Under the pieces are notes generated by a model. It did no database searches and was not told the DNA's origin. It saw only the letters and a program-made list of their open reading frames with translations. A DNA stretch of 42,756 bases from Bacteroidales bacterium (GTDB taxonomy: Bacteria > Bacteroidota > Bacteroidia > Bacteroidales > UBA932): contig JAFZUX010000016.1 in NCBI GenBank assembly GCA_017618115.1, positions 1-42,756 of the forward strand. The letters run 5' to 3'. A program made the translations under genes and the position numbers. This document shows, piece after piece, positions 7,061 to 15,969 of the stretch (position 1 is its first letter; each line of letters starts with the position of its first letter).

Positions 7061-7444
7061 TTACTTCTTAGGTTGCTTTGGTCTCTTTGCTCCGTACAAT
7101 GAACGGCCCTGTTTACGTCCGTCCACTCCTGCAGTATCCAAAGCGCCTCTAAGAATGTGATAACGTACTCCAGGAAGATCCTTAACACGGCCTCCTCTTA
7201 CAAGCACAATACTGTGCTCCTGAAGGTTGTGTCCCTCTCCTGGGATGTAGGCATTCACCTCTTTCTGGTTTGTCAGTCTAACACGGGCAACTTTTCTCAT
7301 TGCTGAGTTAGGCTTCTTAGGAGTTGTTGTGTAAACACGTACACATACTCCACGTTTCTGAGGGCTTGAATCAAGCGCGCGAGACTTTGACTTTGTAACA
7401 ATTCTCTTGCGCCCGTTCCTTACCAATTGTTGGATTGTTGGCAT
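7061..7444 (-). CDS. rpsL: 30S ribosomal protein S12
   Basis: A 127-residue S12 of the decoding centre. The conserved stretches [19 protein letters not shown] and [14 protein letters not shown] are intact, with lysine at both positions (K43 and K88 in E. coli numbering) where changes give streptomycin resistance, so the ribosome should be of the sensitive type at this protein. It is the first gene of the str operon, behind a consensus promoter at 7528-7498 that gives a leader of about 48 bases, and is divergent from rocD. Confidence 0.97.
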   Translation of the reverse strand: MPTIQQLVRNGRKRIVTKSKSRALDSSPQKRGVCVRVYTTTPKKPNSAMRKVARVRLTNQKEVNAYIPGEGHNLQEHSIVLVRGGRVKDLPGVRYHILRGALDTAGVDGRKQGRSLYGAKRPKQPKK

Positions 7445-7497
7445 AAAATACTGTTAATCTTAATTTTATGTTATTTACCGCCTTAAAAAGCGGGTTG

Positions 7498-7528
7498 CAA
7501 AGATAATCATACTTTTCTATTCTGCAAA
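7498..7528 (-). promoter_or_regulatory. str operon promoter
   Basis: On the minus strand TTTG (7528-7525), 19 bases and TATCTTTG (7505-7498) match the Bacteroidota promoter exactly. It overlaps the divergent rocD promoter, so the two units may compete for polymerase. Confidence 0.7.
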
Positions 7529-7543
7529 AATTTAGTAGTTTTG
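7513..7543 (+). promoter_or_regulatory. rocD-ctlX promoter
   Basis: TTTT (7513-7516), a 19-base spacer and TAGTTTTG (7536-7543) form a promoter directed at rocD, with a leader of about 37 bases. It is interleaved with the rpsL promoter on the other strand. Confidence 0.6.
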
Positions 7544-7586
7544 GGGATGCAAAATCACCATTAGATAGATATAAAACTACAATATT

Positions 7587-8840
7587 ATGGCTACAAACAG
7601 CAAAAAAATTAAAGGCGCACTGAGTAAGAAGTTTATGGACATGGAGTCCAAGTACGGAGCAAAGAACTACCATCCGCTTCCCGTGGTGCTTACAAAGAGT
7701 AAGGGCATCTACGTTTGGGACGTAGAGGGCAAGAAATACTTTGATTTCCTCTCCTCCTACTCTGCAGTAAACCAGGGACACAACCACCCAAAGATTGTGA
7801 AGGCCCTCAAGGATCAGGCAGACAGACTCTCTCTTACCTCCCGTGCCTTTTACAACGACGCACTCTGCGAGTTTGAAAAGTATATTCACGATTATTTTGG
7901 TTATGACCGCGTACTCCCGATGAATACCGGCGCGGAGGGCGTTGAGACCGCCATCAAACTGGCAAGACGCTGGGGCGCCGTAAAGAAGGGCATACCGAAC
8001 AACAAGATAAAGATCATCTGCTGCAACGGAAACTTCCACGGCAGAACCGTTACTGTTATCACCATGAGTAACGACCCAAGCTCTTACGAGAACTACGGTC
8101 CGCTCACCCCTGGCTTTATCCGCATACCTTATAATGATGTAAAGGCCCTTGAGAAGGCTTTGGAGAAGCACGGCAAAGAGGTCTGCGCCTTTTTGGTGGA
8201 GCCAATCCAGGGAGAGGCCGGCATCTACGTACCGGATGACGGATATCTTAAGAAGTGTTATGACCTCTGCCACAAACATAACGTTCTGCTCATTGCAGAC
8301 GAGGTTCAGACCGGTATTGCCCGCACCGGAAAGATGCTCTGCTCTATGCATGACGGCATCCGTCCGGATATAGTTGTTCTGGGTAAAGCCCTCGGCGGAG
8401 GAGTGCTCCCGGTTTCCGCCTGCCTGGCAGACGATGACATTATGCTCAACATCAAACCCGGAGAGCACGGCTCAACATTCGGAGGATTCCCTCTGGCGGC
8501 AAGAGTTGCCGTTGCCGCACTCAAAGTTGTGAAGGAGGAGAAACTCACCCAGAAGGCGGAAAAACTTGGAAAGATTTTCAGAGAGGAGATAGCAAAGATT
8601 AAATCTCCAATGATTGTAGGCGTAAGAGGAAGAGGTCTGCTCAATGCAGTCCTTACCAAACCTATGAAGAACGGAAAGACAGCCTGGGATCTTTGTATTA
8701 AGATGATGGAAAACGGATTGCTTGCAAAGCCAACTCACAACACCATCATAAGATTTGCTCCGCCTTTGGTAATCACTGAGGCTGAACTCCGTAAGGCAAT
8801 AGCCATTATTGCAAAGTCCATTAAAGAGATGGAGGAGTAA
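7587..8840 (+). CDS. rocD: ornithine--oxo-acid aminotransferase
   Basis: A 417-residue class-III aminotransferase that converts ornithine and 2-oxoglutarate to glutamate semialdehyde and glutamate with PLP. Family features are [17 protein letters not shown] (about 112-128), NFHGRT near 149-154, the ADEVQTG aspartate motif near 237 and the PLP lysine in [10 protein letters not shown] near 263. The length matches bacterial RocD. The next gene begins in the overlap TAATG and encodes a CtlX-type citrulline hydrolase, so this enzyme probably disposes of ornithine made from citrulline. It is divergent from the str operon. Confidence 0.93.
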   Translation: MATNSKKIKGALSKKFMDMESKYGAKNYHPLPVVLTKSKGIYVWDVEGKKYFDFLSSYSAVNQGHNHPKIVKALKDQADRLSLTSRAFYNDALCEFEKYIHDYFGYDRVLPMNTGAEGVETAIKLARRWGAVKKGIPNNKIKIICCNGNFHGRTVTVITMSNDPSSYENYGPLTPGFIRIPYNDVKALEKALEKHGKEVCAFLVEPIQGEAGIYVPDDGYLKKCYDLCHKHNVLLIADEVQTGIARTGKMLCSMHDGIRPDIVVLGKALGGGVLPVSACLADDDIMLNIKPGEHGSTFGGFPLAARVAVAALKVVKEEKLTQKAEKLGKIFREEIAKIKSPMIVGVRGRGLLNAVLTKPMKNGKTAWDLCIKMMENGLLAKPTHNTIIRFAPPLVITEAELRKAIAIIAKSIKEMEE

Positions 8841-9769
8841 TGCAGACCACCAATAAAGTTCTGATGGTAAGGCCTGTACGCTTTGCCTTTAATGAAGAGA
8901 CCGCGGCAAACAACGCCTTTCAGGTAAAGACGGGAAATGAGCAACAGGCGCAGAAGATTCAACAGCAGGCTGTTACAGAGTTTGACAACTATGTTCAGCT
9001 CTTAAGAGATAACGGAATAGAGGTGGAGGTTCTTCAAGATACTGAAGAACCTTTCACTCCGGATTCCATCTTCCCAAACAACTGCTTCTCCACCCACCTG
9101 GAGAAAAACCCTCTTACCGAGCAGGATGAAAGAACCCTTGTGCTCTATCCTATGTTTGCACCCAACCGCCGTAAGGAGCGCACGAAACTCCTTAAAGTGC
9201 TGGGCAAGATGCCTTTCCAAAAGATCATAGACCTAACCGGAAACGAGAAGGAGGAGAAATTTTTGGAGGGTACCGGTTCACTTATTCTGGATAGAGAACA
9301 CCGCCTTGCTTTTGCCTGCGCTTCTCCAAGAACCAATGAGGATGTGCTGGAGAAATGGGCTTCCAAAACAAACTATGATTACTTCCTCTTTAATGCTGAA
9401 GATGAGAACGGTACGCCAATCTATCACACCAACGTCATGATGCACGTAGGTACCCGCTTTGCCGTTGTCTGCTTAGATTCCGTAACAGATATCAATGAGA
9501 GAGAAAGCCTCATAGAACTGCTGGAAGAGAATGATAAAGAGATAGTTGAAATCTCCTTTGAACAGATGCATCAGTTTGCCGGCAACATGCTTGAACTTCA
9601 CGCCGGCAGCCGCAAGTTCCTCATAATGAGCGCCACCGCAAAACGCTCACTCACAGAGGAACAGATAGCACTGCTGGAAGAAGATGTAACAATCCTTGCC
9701 CCGGAACTCACCGCCATAGAGACCGCCGGCGGCGGCTCCGCCCGCTGCATGCTGGCCGAACTCTACTAA
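8840..9769 (+). CDS. ctlX: citrulline hydrolase (CtlX type, amidinotransferase fold)
   Basis: A 309-residue member of the guanidino-group-modifying superfamily resembling CtlX, which splits citrulline to ornithine. It shows SIFPNNCFSTH (about 75-85), LEGTGSLILD (about 143-152), the catalytic histidine in YHTNVMMHVG (about 191-200) and the C-terminal cysteine in GGGSARCMLAELY. The start overlaps the rocD stop by one base, indicating translational coupling and a shared role: citrulline to ornithine, then to glutamate semialdehyde. An agmatine or arginine deiminase activity is possible for this fold; the partner gene favours ornithine as product. The 3' end overlaps the convergent peptidase gene by four bases. 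Confidence 0.85.
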   Translation: MQTTNKVLMVRPVRFAFNEETAANNAFQVKTGNEQQAQKIQQQAVTEFDNYVQLLRDNGIEVEVLQDTEEPFTPDSIFPNNCFSTHLEKNPLTEQDERTLVLYPMFAPNRRKERTKLLKVLGKMPFQKIIDLTGNEKEEKFLEGTGSLILDREHRLAFACASPRTNEDVLEKWASKTNYDYFLFNAEDENGTPIYHTNVMMHVGTRFAVVCLDSVTDINERESLIELLEENDKEIVEISFEQMHQFAGNMLELHAGSRKFLIMSATAKRSLTEEQIALLEEDVTILAPELTAIETAGGGSARCMLAELY

Positions 9770-11877
9770 TCTTTCTCCAAGCGGTGCAGATCCTTAATCA
9801 GCACATCGCGGAGAGAAGATTTCATATTCAGAGAGTTGCGCATTGTGGCATCAAAGGAAGGATTAGAGAGCATACGTTTAATTTCTTTTAACACGTCACT
9901 CTTCTTGTAAGAGTATTCATACCAACCGAGCACATCTGCCAAAACCAGTCTGAGTTCGGTATTAAGGGATTCGTCCTCAACCATGGAGACAAAGAGAGGA
10001 ATATAATCCGGGAAAGGTGTATTCTTTGCCGTAATAGAGTGAAGTATTCTCCTGTCTGATCCAGTGTTTTTATCTGTAATTACAAGATGTTGTATTCCTT
10101 TTTGTTTATAAATAGCATCTTTCTGCTTTGAGATAAAAATAGTTACGGAAGGATCTTTACTGAGAGGGTGATTCTCAAAGGCTTTTAACATTTCCTCTTT
10201 AGGAATCATGCCAAGCGCTACCATTACCTTACTCAAACACCTAGGACGATTCATATTTAGCTTTATGGAATAAAGCAAGGCATCTTCAAGACGAGGATCC
10301 GCAAACTGTGTAGCAACCATTCCGGATTGTCTTACTACAAACTCGGAGTTGGATTTTAACCCTTCGTTCAACACAGAGAGAAGATCTTCCCTTGCTATTG
10401 AATCACAGCCTCTTCCATATATTTCTGCTGTTTGTAAAATGCACTCCAGCATAACGCTTGGAGATAGTTTTTTGCCCCAGAAGTTTGCAAGGTCAGTAGA
10501 GGAGAGTTTGCGCATATTGCAGAGGCGGTTAATGGCAACGGAAGTAATAGTTTTGTTTCTCTCTCCTTCAACGCCAACAGGCACTCCCGTTTCCATTGCG
10601 TGTCTCCAATATTCCTCATTATCAATATTTTTCACAGTAAAGTCTTTCAGGTCATAGTTATAAACGGTCTTAAAGTGGAAGGTAGGATCTCCAAATATTG
10701 TTCGCTCCAAAAGGGGTTCCAATCTGAACGCTTCACCAACCCTCGCACCTCCGTAGATTATTCCGTAATAACGAGAATCCCACTCATCCTGGTGCGAGTT
10801 GATTCCAACTGACTGAACTGCAAGCACATTCCCGGGTGAAAAGAGAAAGGCGGGAGCCATATCGCGATTACGGAAAAGAGCACCGTTAAAACAAGAGTTC
10901 AGCAAAACTAAGAAAGGTTGAACAGGTGTCTTTAATATTTCTGCATCCTTTATTTCAGCACCGGAAGAGCCGTGAGTAGGCATAAATCCCGGGGCCATTA
11001 CTCCGTAATTGCCGTGTCCTCTATAGTAGAAAACAGTGTTCTGACTTTGCTTAAGAGCCTCCATCAACCTATCCTTTTGAGACGGCGTATCTTTACTGAA
11101 ATCAATTACTTGTATCTGGTTGGGGCGGTTAAGAAAAGATATCTGATCCTTCAACATTTCAACAACACCAACTCTGGCGTTAAAGTCTTCATCTTCAGAA
11201 AGCGCACCTCTGGAAAGCAGCATTGCCTTCATCTGAGGAGGAGCAAGATGTGCTGCCGCCGCCCTCTCTAAAAACTTGCCAATCTCCTTGTATTTATCTC
11301 CCTTAAAACCGCTTGGAAATAAAATTCTTCCGCTATAAAAATTAGGATTCAAATACTGCCTGCTATCCGGCTTCAACGCATAGAAAAAGAGCTCTCTTCC
11401 TCCCGTTTCTTTCACACTGGAAGATTTTGTAAGAAACTCAAAATCAAGGCCTAAATCATCATAAAAACGGTCAGATGGAACAGAAGAACGCCCCTTTTCA
11501 AACTTATTTTCATTCATTTTAAAAGAGCGAGTCAGATTCTGAGCATTCCTTACCATAACAACAGGAATATCTCCAACAAGCACAACTCCCTCAAAGTTCT
11601 TAGGATTCTCAGTATAAACCTTTTTAATCTCCTCTTTTACCTGCTCAGGGTTCTCCCACTCTCCGCTGATTATGTATGTAGACAGCCCGTCTTTTTCCAA
11701 TGCATCCCGATAGGCATATACCTCTTTCTTACACTTTTGAAAAGTCTTACCGTCTATCACCACTGCAAACCTAACCCCCGTCTCAGTCTTAGGTTTCTCA
11801 ATATCAACCTTCTGCCCATAGGAAACCATTCCCCCTATGAACATCGCCAATAGCAACAATATCTTTTTCATAACCAT
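9766..11877 (-). CDS. C25 (gingipain-like) cysteine peptidase, secreted
   Basis: A 703-residue exported protein with a signal peptide (KKILLLLAMFIGG, ending near SYGQ) and a caspase-like peptidase domain at about residues 35-420. The catalytic pair is visible as histidine in FYYRGHGNYG and cysteine in VLLNSCFNGA. After about residue 480 the protein is helical with HEAT-like repeats, unlike the Ig and adhesin domains of gingipains, and no C-terminal sorting domain is evident, so type IX secretion is not supported. The frame is open from 11904, but a TAACTTTG box at 11900-11893 places transcription downstream of that codon; the ATG at 11877 follows an A-rich leader. The substrate is unknown. 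Confidence 0.8.
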   Translation of the reverse strand: MVMKKILLLLAMFIGGMVSYGQKVDIEKPKTETGVRFAVVIDGKTFQKCKKEVYAYRDALEKDGLSTYIISGEWENPEQVKEEIKKVYTENPKNFEGVVLVGDIPVVMVRNAQNLTRSFKMNENKFEKGRSSVPSDRFYDDLGLDFEFLTKSSSVKETGGRELFFYALKPDSRQYLNPNFYSGRILFPSGFKGDKYKEIGKFLERAAAAHLAPPQMKAMLLSRGALSEDEDFNARVGVVEMLKDQISFLNRPNQIQVIDFSKDTPSQKDRLMEALKQSQNTVFYYRGHGNYGVMAPGFMPTHGSSGAEIKDAEILKTPVQPFLVLLNSCFNGALFRNRDMAPAFLFSPGNVLAVQSVGINSHQDEWDSRYYGIIYGGARVGEAFRLEPLLERTIFGDPTFHFKTVYNYDLKDFTVKNIDNEEYWRHAMETGVPVGVEGERNKTITSVAINRLCNMRKLSSTDLANFWGKKLSPSVMLECILQTAEIYGRGCDSIAREDLLSVLNEGLKSNSEFVVRQSGMVATQFADPRLEDALLYSIKLNMNRPRCLSKVMVALGMIPKEEMLKAFENHPLSKDPSVTIFISKQKDAIYKQKGIQHLVITDKNTGSDRRILHSITAKNTPFPDYIPLFVSMVEDESLNTELRLVLADVLGWYEYSYKKSDVLKEIKRMLSNPSFDATMRNSLNMKSSLRDVLIKDLHRLEKD

Positions 11878-11892
11878 GTTTTTTGGTTTAAA

Positions 11893-11900
11893 CAAAGTTA
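11893..11900 (-). promoter_or_regulatory. -7 element of the C25 peptidase gene
   Basis: TAACTTTG on the minus strand, 15 bases before the ATG at 11877. Its last base overlaps the 8-bp palindrome GTTTAAAC (11886-11893). Confidence 0.5.
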
Positions 11901-11944
11901 ACAAAATCTACTCAAAAGAGGTAAATCGGCCTAAAAACTGCATT

Positions 11945-12568
11945 ATGATTTATGGTTATATTCGCGTAAGCACAAACAAGCAAACTGTTCTTAATCAACG
12001 GTTTGAAATTAGCAAATATTGCTCTGCAAACAATCTTACAATAGACGGTTGGATAGAGGAAACAATCTCAGGAACCAAGAATTATGACAAGCGTAAATTA
12101 GGTCATCTTCTCAAAAGAATACACAGCGGAGATTTGATAATCTGTGCGGAACTCTCACGTCTGGGCAGAAGCCTCTTTATGATAATGGAAGTTCTAAATA
12201 TCTGCATGACAAAGCAGTGCAGAGTCTGGACCGTTAAAGAGGGTTACAAACTTGGAGAGGACATTCAGTCAAAAGTGCTGGCTTTTGCATTTGGGCTCTC
12301 TGCAGAAATTGAGAGAAAACTTATAAGCCAAAGAACAAAAGAGGCGTTAGACAGAAAGAGGGCGGAGGGGCATCAGCTGGGCCGCCCAAAGGGTTCCAAG
12401 AACAAACACTACAGGCTTGAGGTAAAGGATAAACTTATCCAACGCCTTACGCAGCAAGGAGTTAAGATGCAGGAGATTGCTTCCCGCTGCCGTGTCTCTT
12501 ATAAAACTCTTTACAACCATCTTCACAGACAAACCCCTATAAAAAAATCAGATAACAGAAGTAATTAA
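11945..12568 (+). CDS. Mpi-family serine recombinase (DNA invertase)
   Basis: A 207-residue serine recombinase closely resembling Mpi, the master invertase of Bacteroides that flips promoters of surface polysaccharide loci. Visible features are GYIRVSTNKQT with the nucleophilic serine (residue 9), the arginine-bearing ELSRLGRSL (about 66-74), the long helix AEIERKLISQRTKEAL, the linker GRPKGSKN and a C-terminal helix-turn-helix. The frame opens at 11837, but only the ATG at 11945 begins at the family N-terminus. It is divergent from the C25 gene and followed by no mobile-element genes. No invertible segment is recognisable nearby, so it probably acts elsewhere in the genome. Confidence 0.88.
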   Translation: MIYGYIRVSTNKQTVLNQRFEISKYCSANNLTIDGWIEETISGTKNYDKRKLGHLLKRIHSGDLIICAELSRLGRSLFMIMEVLNICMTKQCRVWTVKEGYKLGEDIQSKVLAFAFGLSAEIERKLISQRTKEALDRKRAEGHQLGRPKGSKNKHYRLEVKDKLIQRLTQQGVKMQEIASRCRVSYKTLYNHLHRQTPIKKSDNRSN

Positions 12569-12578
12569 GGATCTTCTT

Positions 12579-13913
12579 TTAAGGCCTACAGGTTAAGTTA
12601 GAGGAGGGGCGAGCAGGAGGGATTTGTGTGTAAACGTCACGGTGGAAGAAGAGGTGGAGGTAGAGGGTGCGGACTGCTATGTGCACCATGTAGGCAATGT
12701 AGAGGGCTTGGATGCCCAGGATGCTATAGAGGGCGTAATACGCTATGAAAAAGCCTATTACGGATAGTATCATTGCATACATTATCCTCTTGGTTGCAAT
12801 AGCTCCAACGTAGATGCCGTCATAAACAAAGGCCGGAGTGGAGAGTGCCGGCATAAGCCAAAGCCAGATCCAGAAAGGCTTAGAGGCCTCTATAACAGTC
12901 TGGTTATCTGTCATAAGCGCAACCATCTGACGGCTGAAAGCAACGTAAAGAACGGTTGCAACAACAGCTATCCACAAGCACCAGCGGAAGATCACCTTTG
13001 TGGAAAGATGAAGTGATGCTCTGTTTTGTTCTCCTATGTATCTTCCCGTAAGTGCCTCACCTGCATAGGCAAAGCCGTCTATGAAGAATGAGAAGAACAT
13101 AAGAAGTTTCATAATGATGGTGCTTACCGCAAGTTGAGTATCTCCGTATTTTGCAGAGAGAGAGGTGAAGCCCACGTATATGAAAAGGAAGCAGGCGGAG
13201 CGAATAAAGAGGTTGCCGTTCACGGAGAAGAAACGCAGCATCTCCCTAATTTTCAAAGAACTCCTAATGCTTAAATGTTTAAGGAGAGAGCGGTAACGCA
13301 GAAGGAAAATTGCTATGCAGAGCAGAAGTCCGGTGTACTGCGCGGTAAAGACCGCCCAGGCAATGCCCCTGAATCCCAGCCCAATCTTAAAGGCCAGAAG
13401 AATGCTGAGCAGAAGGTTGAGAACGTTCACCGTTATGTCTGCAACCATCGGGCTTACAGCATCCTGCATTCCTATAAAAAATCCTTTAAAGACAAAGAGT
13501 GAGAGCGTTGCAGGCGCCGCCCAGATTCTTATGTAGTAGTACTCTCTTGCAAGAGAGGCAACCTCACTGCTGCAAGGAATAAACTTTAGAGCAACCTCCA
13601 CATAGACATATTGCAGAGCAAAGATTAAAAGAGCAATGGAGAGCGCGGTTCCCAATCCCTGGGTAAAGATCTTCATCACATCCTTAAAGTCCCTTCTTCC
13701 AAAGGCTTGCGCCACCATACCGCCGGTACCCACTCTTAAGAATCCGAGGTTCCAGTAGAGCAGATCAAAGAGCATTGTGGAGATGGCCATAGCCCCAATG
13801 GCAACAGCATCACCCAGGCGGCCGGAGACCCCCACATCTACCATTCCTACAAGGGGAACCGTAATGTTTGCCAAAATACTGGGAACGGCAAGAGAAAGAA
13901 CCCTCTTATTCAT
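12579..13913 (-). CDS. MATE-family efflux transporter (DinF-like)
   Basis: A 444-residue membrane protein with about twelve hydrophobic segments and the two-lobed repeat of MATE transporters. The N-terminus has IPxL-like residues in PSILANITVPLVGMVDVGVSGRLG, typical of the DinF branch. It exports organic cations or other compounds using a Na+ or H+ gradient; the substrate is unknown. It starts three bases after the rsgA stop codon, so the two genes share a transcript. It is convergent with the recombinase gene, with only ten bases between them. Confidence 0.9.
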   Translation of the reverse strand: MNKRVLSLAVPSILANITVPLVGMVDVGVSGRLGDAVAIGAMAISTMLFDLLYWNLGFLRVGTGGMVAQAFGRRDFKDVMKIFTQGLGTALSIALLIFALQYVYVEVALKFIPCSSEVASLAREYYYIRIWAAPATLSLFVFKGFFIGMQDAVSPMVADITVNVLNLLLSILLAFKIGLGFRGIAWAVFTAQYTGLLLCIAIFLLRYRSLLKHLSIRSSLKIREMLRFFSVNGNLFIRSACFLFIYVGFTSLSAKYGDTQLAVSTIIMKLLMFFSFFIDGFAYAGEALTGRYIGEQNRASLHLSTKVIFRWCLWIAVVATVLYVAFSRQMVALMTDNQTVIEASKPFWIWLWLMPALSTPAFVYDGIYVGAIATKRIMYAMILSVIGFFIAYYALYSILGIQALYIAYMVHIAVRTLYLHLFFHRDVYTQIPPARPSSNLTCRP

Positions 13914-13916
13914 AGA

Positions 13917-14921
13917 CTATTCGCTTTCACGATACTTTCCGTCCTCCTCCAACATTGCCAGGTAGGAGTCATATCTGAGTTGAGAAATCTCACCTTTTTC
14001 CACCGCCTCTTTAACGGCGCAGCCGGGCTCGTGAGTATGGGTGCATGGATTGAACTTACAGTCATCCTGAACTCTCATCATCTCCGGGAAATAGTTGCTC
14101 AGTTCCTCCTTTGAGAAGTTGACCAGACCAAAGCCCCTAATGCCCGGAGTATCCACCACAAAACCGCCGCTTGAGATTGGGTGCATCTGATAGAAGGTTG
14201 TGGTGTGCTTTCCCTGCAGATGAGCGGCAGAAATCTCTGCCGTCTTGAGGTTGAGTTTAGGGTCCAACGCATTGATAAGAGAAGATTTACCAACACCGCT
14301 CTGGCCGCTGAACAGCACGACTTTGTCTTTGCAGAGTTCTCTCAGTTTCTCAATGTTCAGACCGCTCTTTACGGAGGTCTCAATCACCTCATATCCTGCG
14401 TTGGTATATATCTGAGAAAAGCCGGCAGCCATTGCTGCAAGTTCTTCATCTTTAAGTTCTTCTGAATCCTCATCTCCACGGTATACATCCGCCTTGTTCA
14501 GCAGAATAGTGACGGGAACATCGTACGCCTGACAGGTGACAAGAAAGCGGTCTACAAACTGAAGTTTTACCTCGGGATCTTTGAGTGTAACGGTAAGAAA
14601 AACGCGGTCTATGTTGGCGGCAATAAGGTGATTCTGCCTGGATAAATTAGTTGAGCGTCTAACAATACAGTTGCGCCTTTCCAACACCCGTTTAATGGTG
14701 CATGGGTTTTCAGCTGAGGTGGAGGCGGGAGTCCCCTCATACTCAACAATATCCCCTACCGCAATGGGGTTGGTGTTGGTGGTATCGTCCAAACGGAGTT
14801 TACCCTTAACTACCGCCATAAAGGGGTCCCAATCAGGGAGATGAGAGAGCAAATAGTGGCTCCCCGTGTGTTTTACAACCACGGCCGTGTTTTCTATATT
14901 TTTCTCCTTGTTCTCCGCCAT
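13917..14921 (-). CDS. rsgA: small ribosomal subunit biogenesis GTPase RsgA
   Basis: A 334-residue circularly permuted GTPase that helps mature the 30S subunit. Motifs appear in permuted order: NKADV (G4), then the P-loop GQSGVGKSS (G1), the threonine-rich switch in KHTTTFYQMH and DTPGIRGF (G3). They are preceded by an OB fold and followed by the zinc site with Cys and His in CKFNPCTHTHEPGC. The frame opens ten codons earlier, but Met11 (MAENKEKN) is the likelier start. It is co-transcribed with the MATE gene and divergent from the polyprenyl synthase. Confidence 0.95.
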   Translation of the reverse strand: MAENKEKNIENTAVVVKHTGSHYLLSHLPDWDPFMAVVKGKLRLDDTTNTNPIAVGDIVEYEGTPASTSAENPCTIKRVLERRNCIVRRSTNLSRQNHLIAANIDRVFLTVTLKDPEVKLQFVDRFLVTCQAYDVPVTILLNKADVYRGDEDSEELKDEELAAMAAGFSQIYTNAGYEVIETSVKSGLNIEKLRELCKDKVVLFSGQSGVGKSSLINALDPKLNLKTAEISAAHLQGKHTTTFYQMHPISSGGFVVDTPGIRGFGLVNFSKEELSNYFPEMMRVQDDCKFNPCTHTHEPGCAVKEAVEKGEISQLRYDSYLAMLEEDGKYRESE

Positions 14922-14967
14922 AACACTCTGAAAGATTTGCGAATTTAGCAAAATAGAACAAAAAGGT

Positions 14968-14975
14968 TAAATTTG
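14968..14975 (+). promoter_or_regulatory. -7 element of the polyprenyl synthase operon
   Basis: TAAATTTG matches TAnnTTTG, 19 bases before the ATG at 14995; TTTA (14944-14947) stands about 20 bases upstream as a weak -33. Confidence 0.5.
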
Positions 14976-14994
14976 TGGAGACAATAATTGAATT

Positions 14995-15969
14995 ATGCTT
15001 CCGTTAGAAGAACTTTACAAGATTATAGATGAAGCGGTTGAAAAGACCCAATGGCCGGCCGAGCCGCACTACCTATATGCACCCCTGAAATATATGTTGA
15101 ACATTGGCGGAAAGAGAATCCGTCCCCGCTTCTGCCTTGTCACTTACAACCTTTTCAAGGATGACATAGGCCCTCACATTGTGAACCCCGCAATGGCTGT
15201 GGAACTCTTCCATACCTTCACTCTTATTCACGATGATATTATGGATAATGCGGATTTGAGAAGAGGCAAGCCTACCATCTTTAAAAAGTGGAACAGCAAT
15301 ATCGCGATATTGTCCGGAGACACAATGTGTATCTCCTCTTACCAGTTGCTATCTTCAACACCAAGAGAGTGTGTAAATGAGGTGGTTACGCTCTTCTCCA
15401 AAACAGCCATCGAGATATGCGAGGGGCAGCAGCTGGATATGGATTTTGAGGAGATGAACAATGTGAGCATGGATGAGTATGTGAATATGATCACCCTCAA
15501 AACCGCTGTGCTTCTGGCCTGTGCGGCAAAGATGGGAGCTATCATCGCAGGGGCGGACAAAGAACTCTGCAACCAGATTTATGACTTTGGTCTCAAACTG
15601 GGTCTGGCATTCCAAATTGAAGACGATTATCTGGACTGCTTTGGAGATGAAAAGAGTTTTGGAAAGAAGATTGGCGGAGATATTCTGAACAACAAAAAGA
15701 GCTGGCTTTTAACACGTTGCAGAGAGGAGGCACTGCTTAAGGGAGAGGGAACAAAGCTGGACGCCCTCTTGGAAACGGAGCCTACGGACGAGAAGATTGC
15801 AGCATTCCAGGAGTTCTACAAAAAACTGGGCGTCAACAAAATGGCAGAAGACGCCATTGAGAAGAACTATTACCAGGCAATGGATATCCTTAAGGAAATG
15901 GATCTTACAGAGGCACAAAAGACTCAGCTTCAGCAATATGCCACTTCACTCATTAAACGAATCAAATAG
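14995..15969 (+). CDS. polyprenyl synthetase (trans-isoprenyl diphosphate synthase)
   Basis: A 324-residue class-I isoprenyl diphosphate synthase that condenses isopentenyl diphosphate onto allylic diphosphates. Both Asp-rich motifs are present: DDIMDNADLRRG (about 79-90) and FQIEDDYLDCFGD (about 206-218), together with GGKRIRPRFC near 39-48. Its role is probably farnesyl, geranylgeranyl or longer-chain diphosphate for quinone or undecaprenyl synthesis. Chain length depends on residues before the first motif (ELFHTFTLIH), which lack the paired aromatic residues of short-chain enzymes, so a longer product is possible. It abuts the U32 peptidase gene with no spacer. Confidence 0.9.
   Translation: MLPLEELYKIIDEAVEKTQWPAEPHYLYAPLKYMLNIGGKRIRPRFCLVTYNLFKDDIGPHIVNPAMAVELFHTFTLIHDDIMDNADLRRGKPTIFKKWNSNIAILSGDTMCISSYQLLSSTPRECVNEVVTLFSKTAIEICEGQQLDMDFEEMNNVSMDEYVNMITLKTAVLLACAAKMGAIIAGADKELCNQIYDFGLKLGLAFQIEDDYLDCFGDEKSFGKKIGGDILNNKKSWLLTRCREEALLKGEGTKLDALLETEPTDEKIAAFQEFYKKLGVNKMAEDAIEKNYYQAMDILKEMDLTEAQKTQLQQYATSLIKRIK

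Noticed and set aside
7371-8468. Long minus-strand open frame of 365 codons opposite rpsL and rocD
   Set aside because: It is the shadow of the well-supported rocD gene, overlaps rpsL, and its translation has no recognisable motif.
11878-11944. Invertible segment beside the Mpi-like recombinase
   Set aside because: Only the short palindromes GTTTAAAC and GTTAAC are present; no paired inverted repeats flank a promoter.
11837-11944. Longer N-terminus for the serine recombinase
   Set aside because: The extra residues overlap the divergent peptidase gene and its promoter and precede the family's standard start at GYIRVST.
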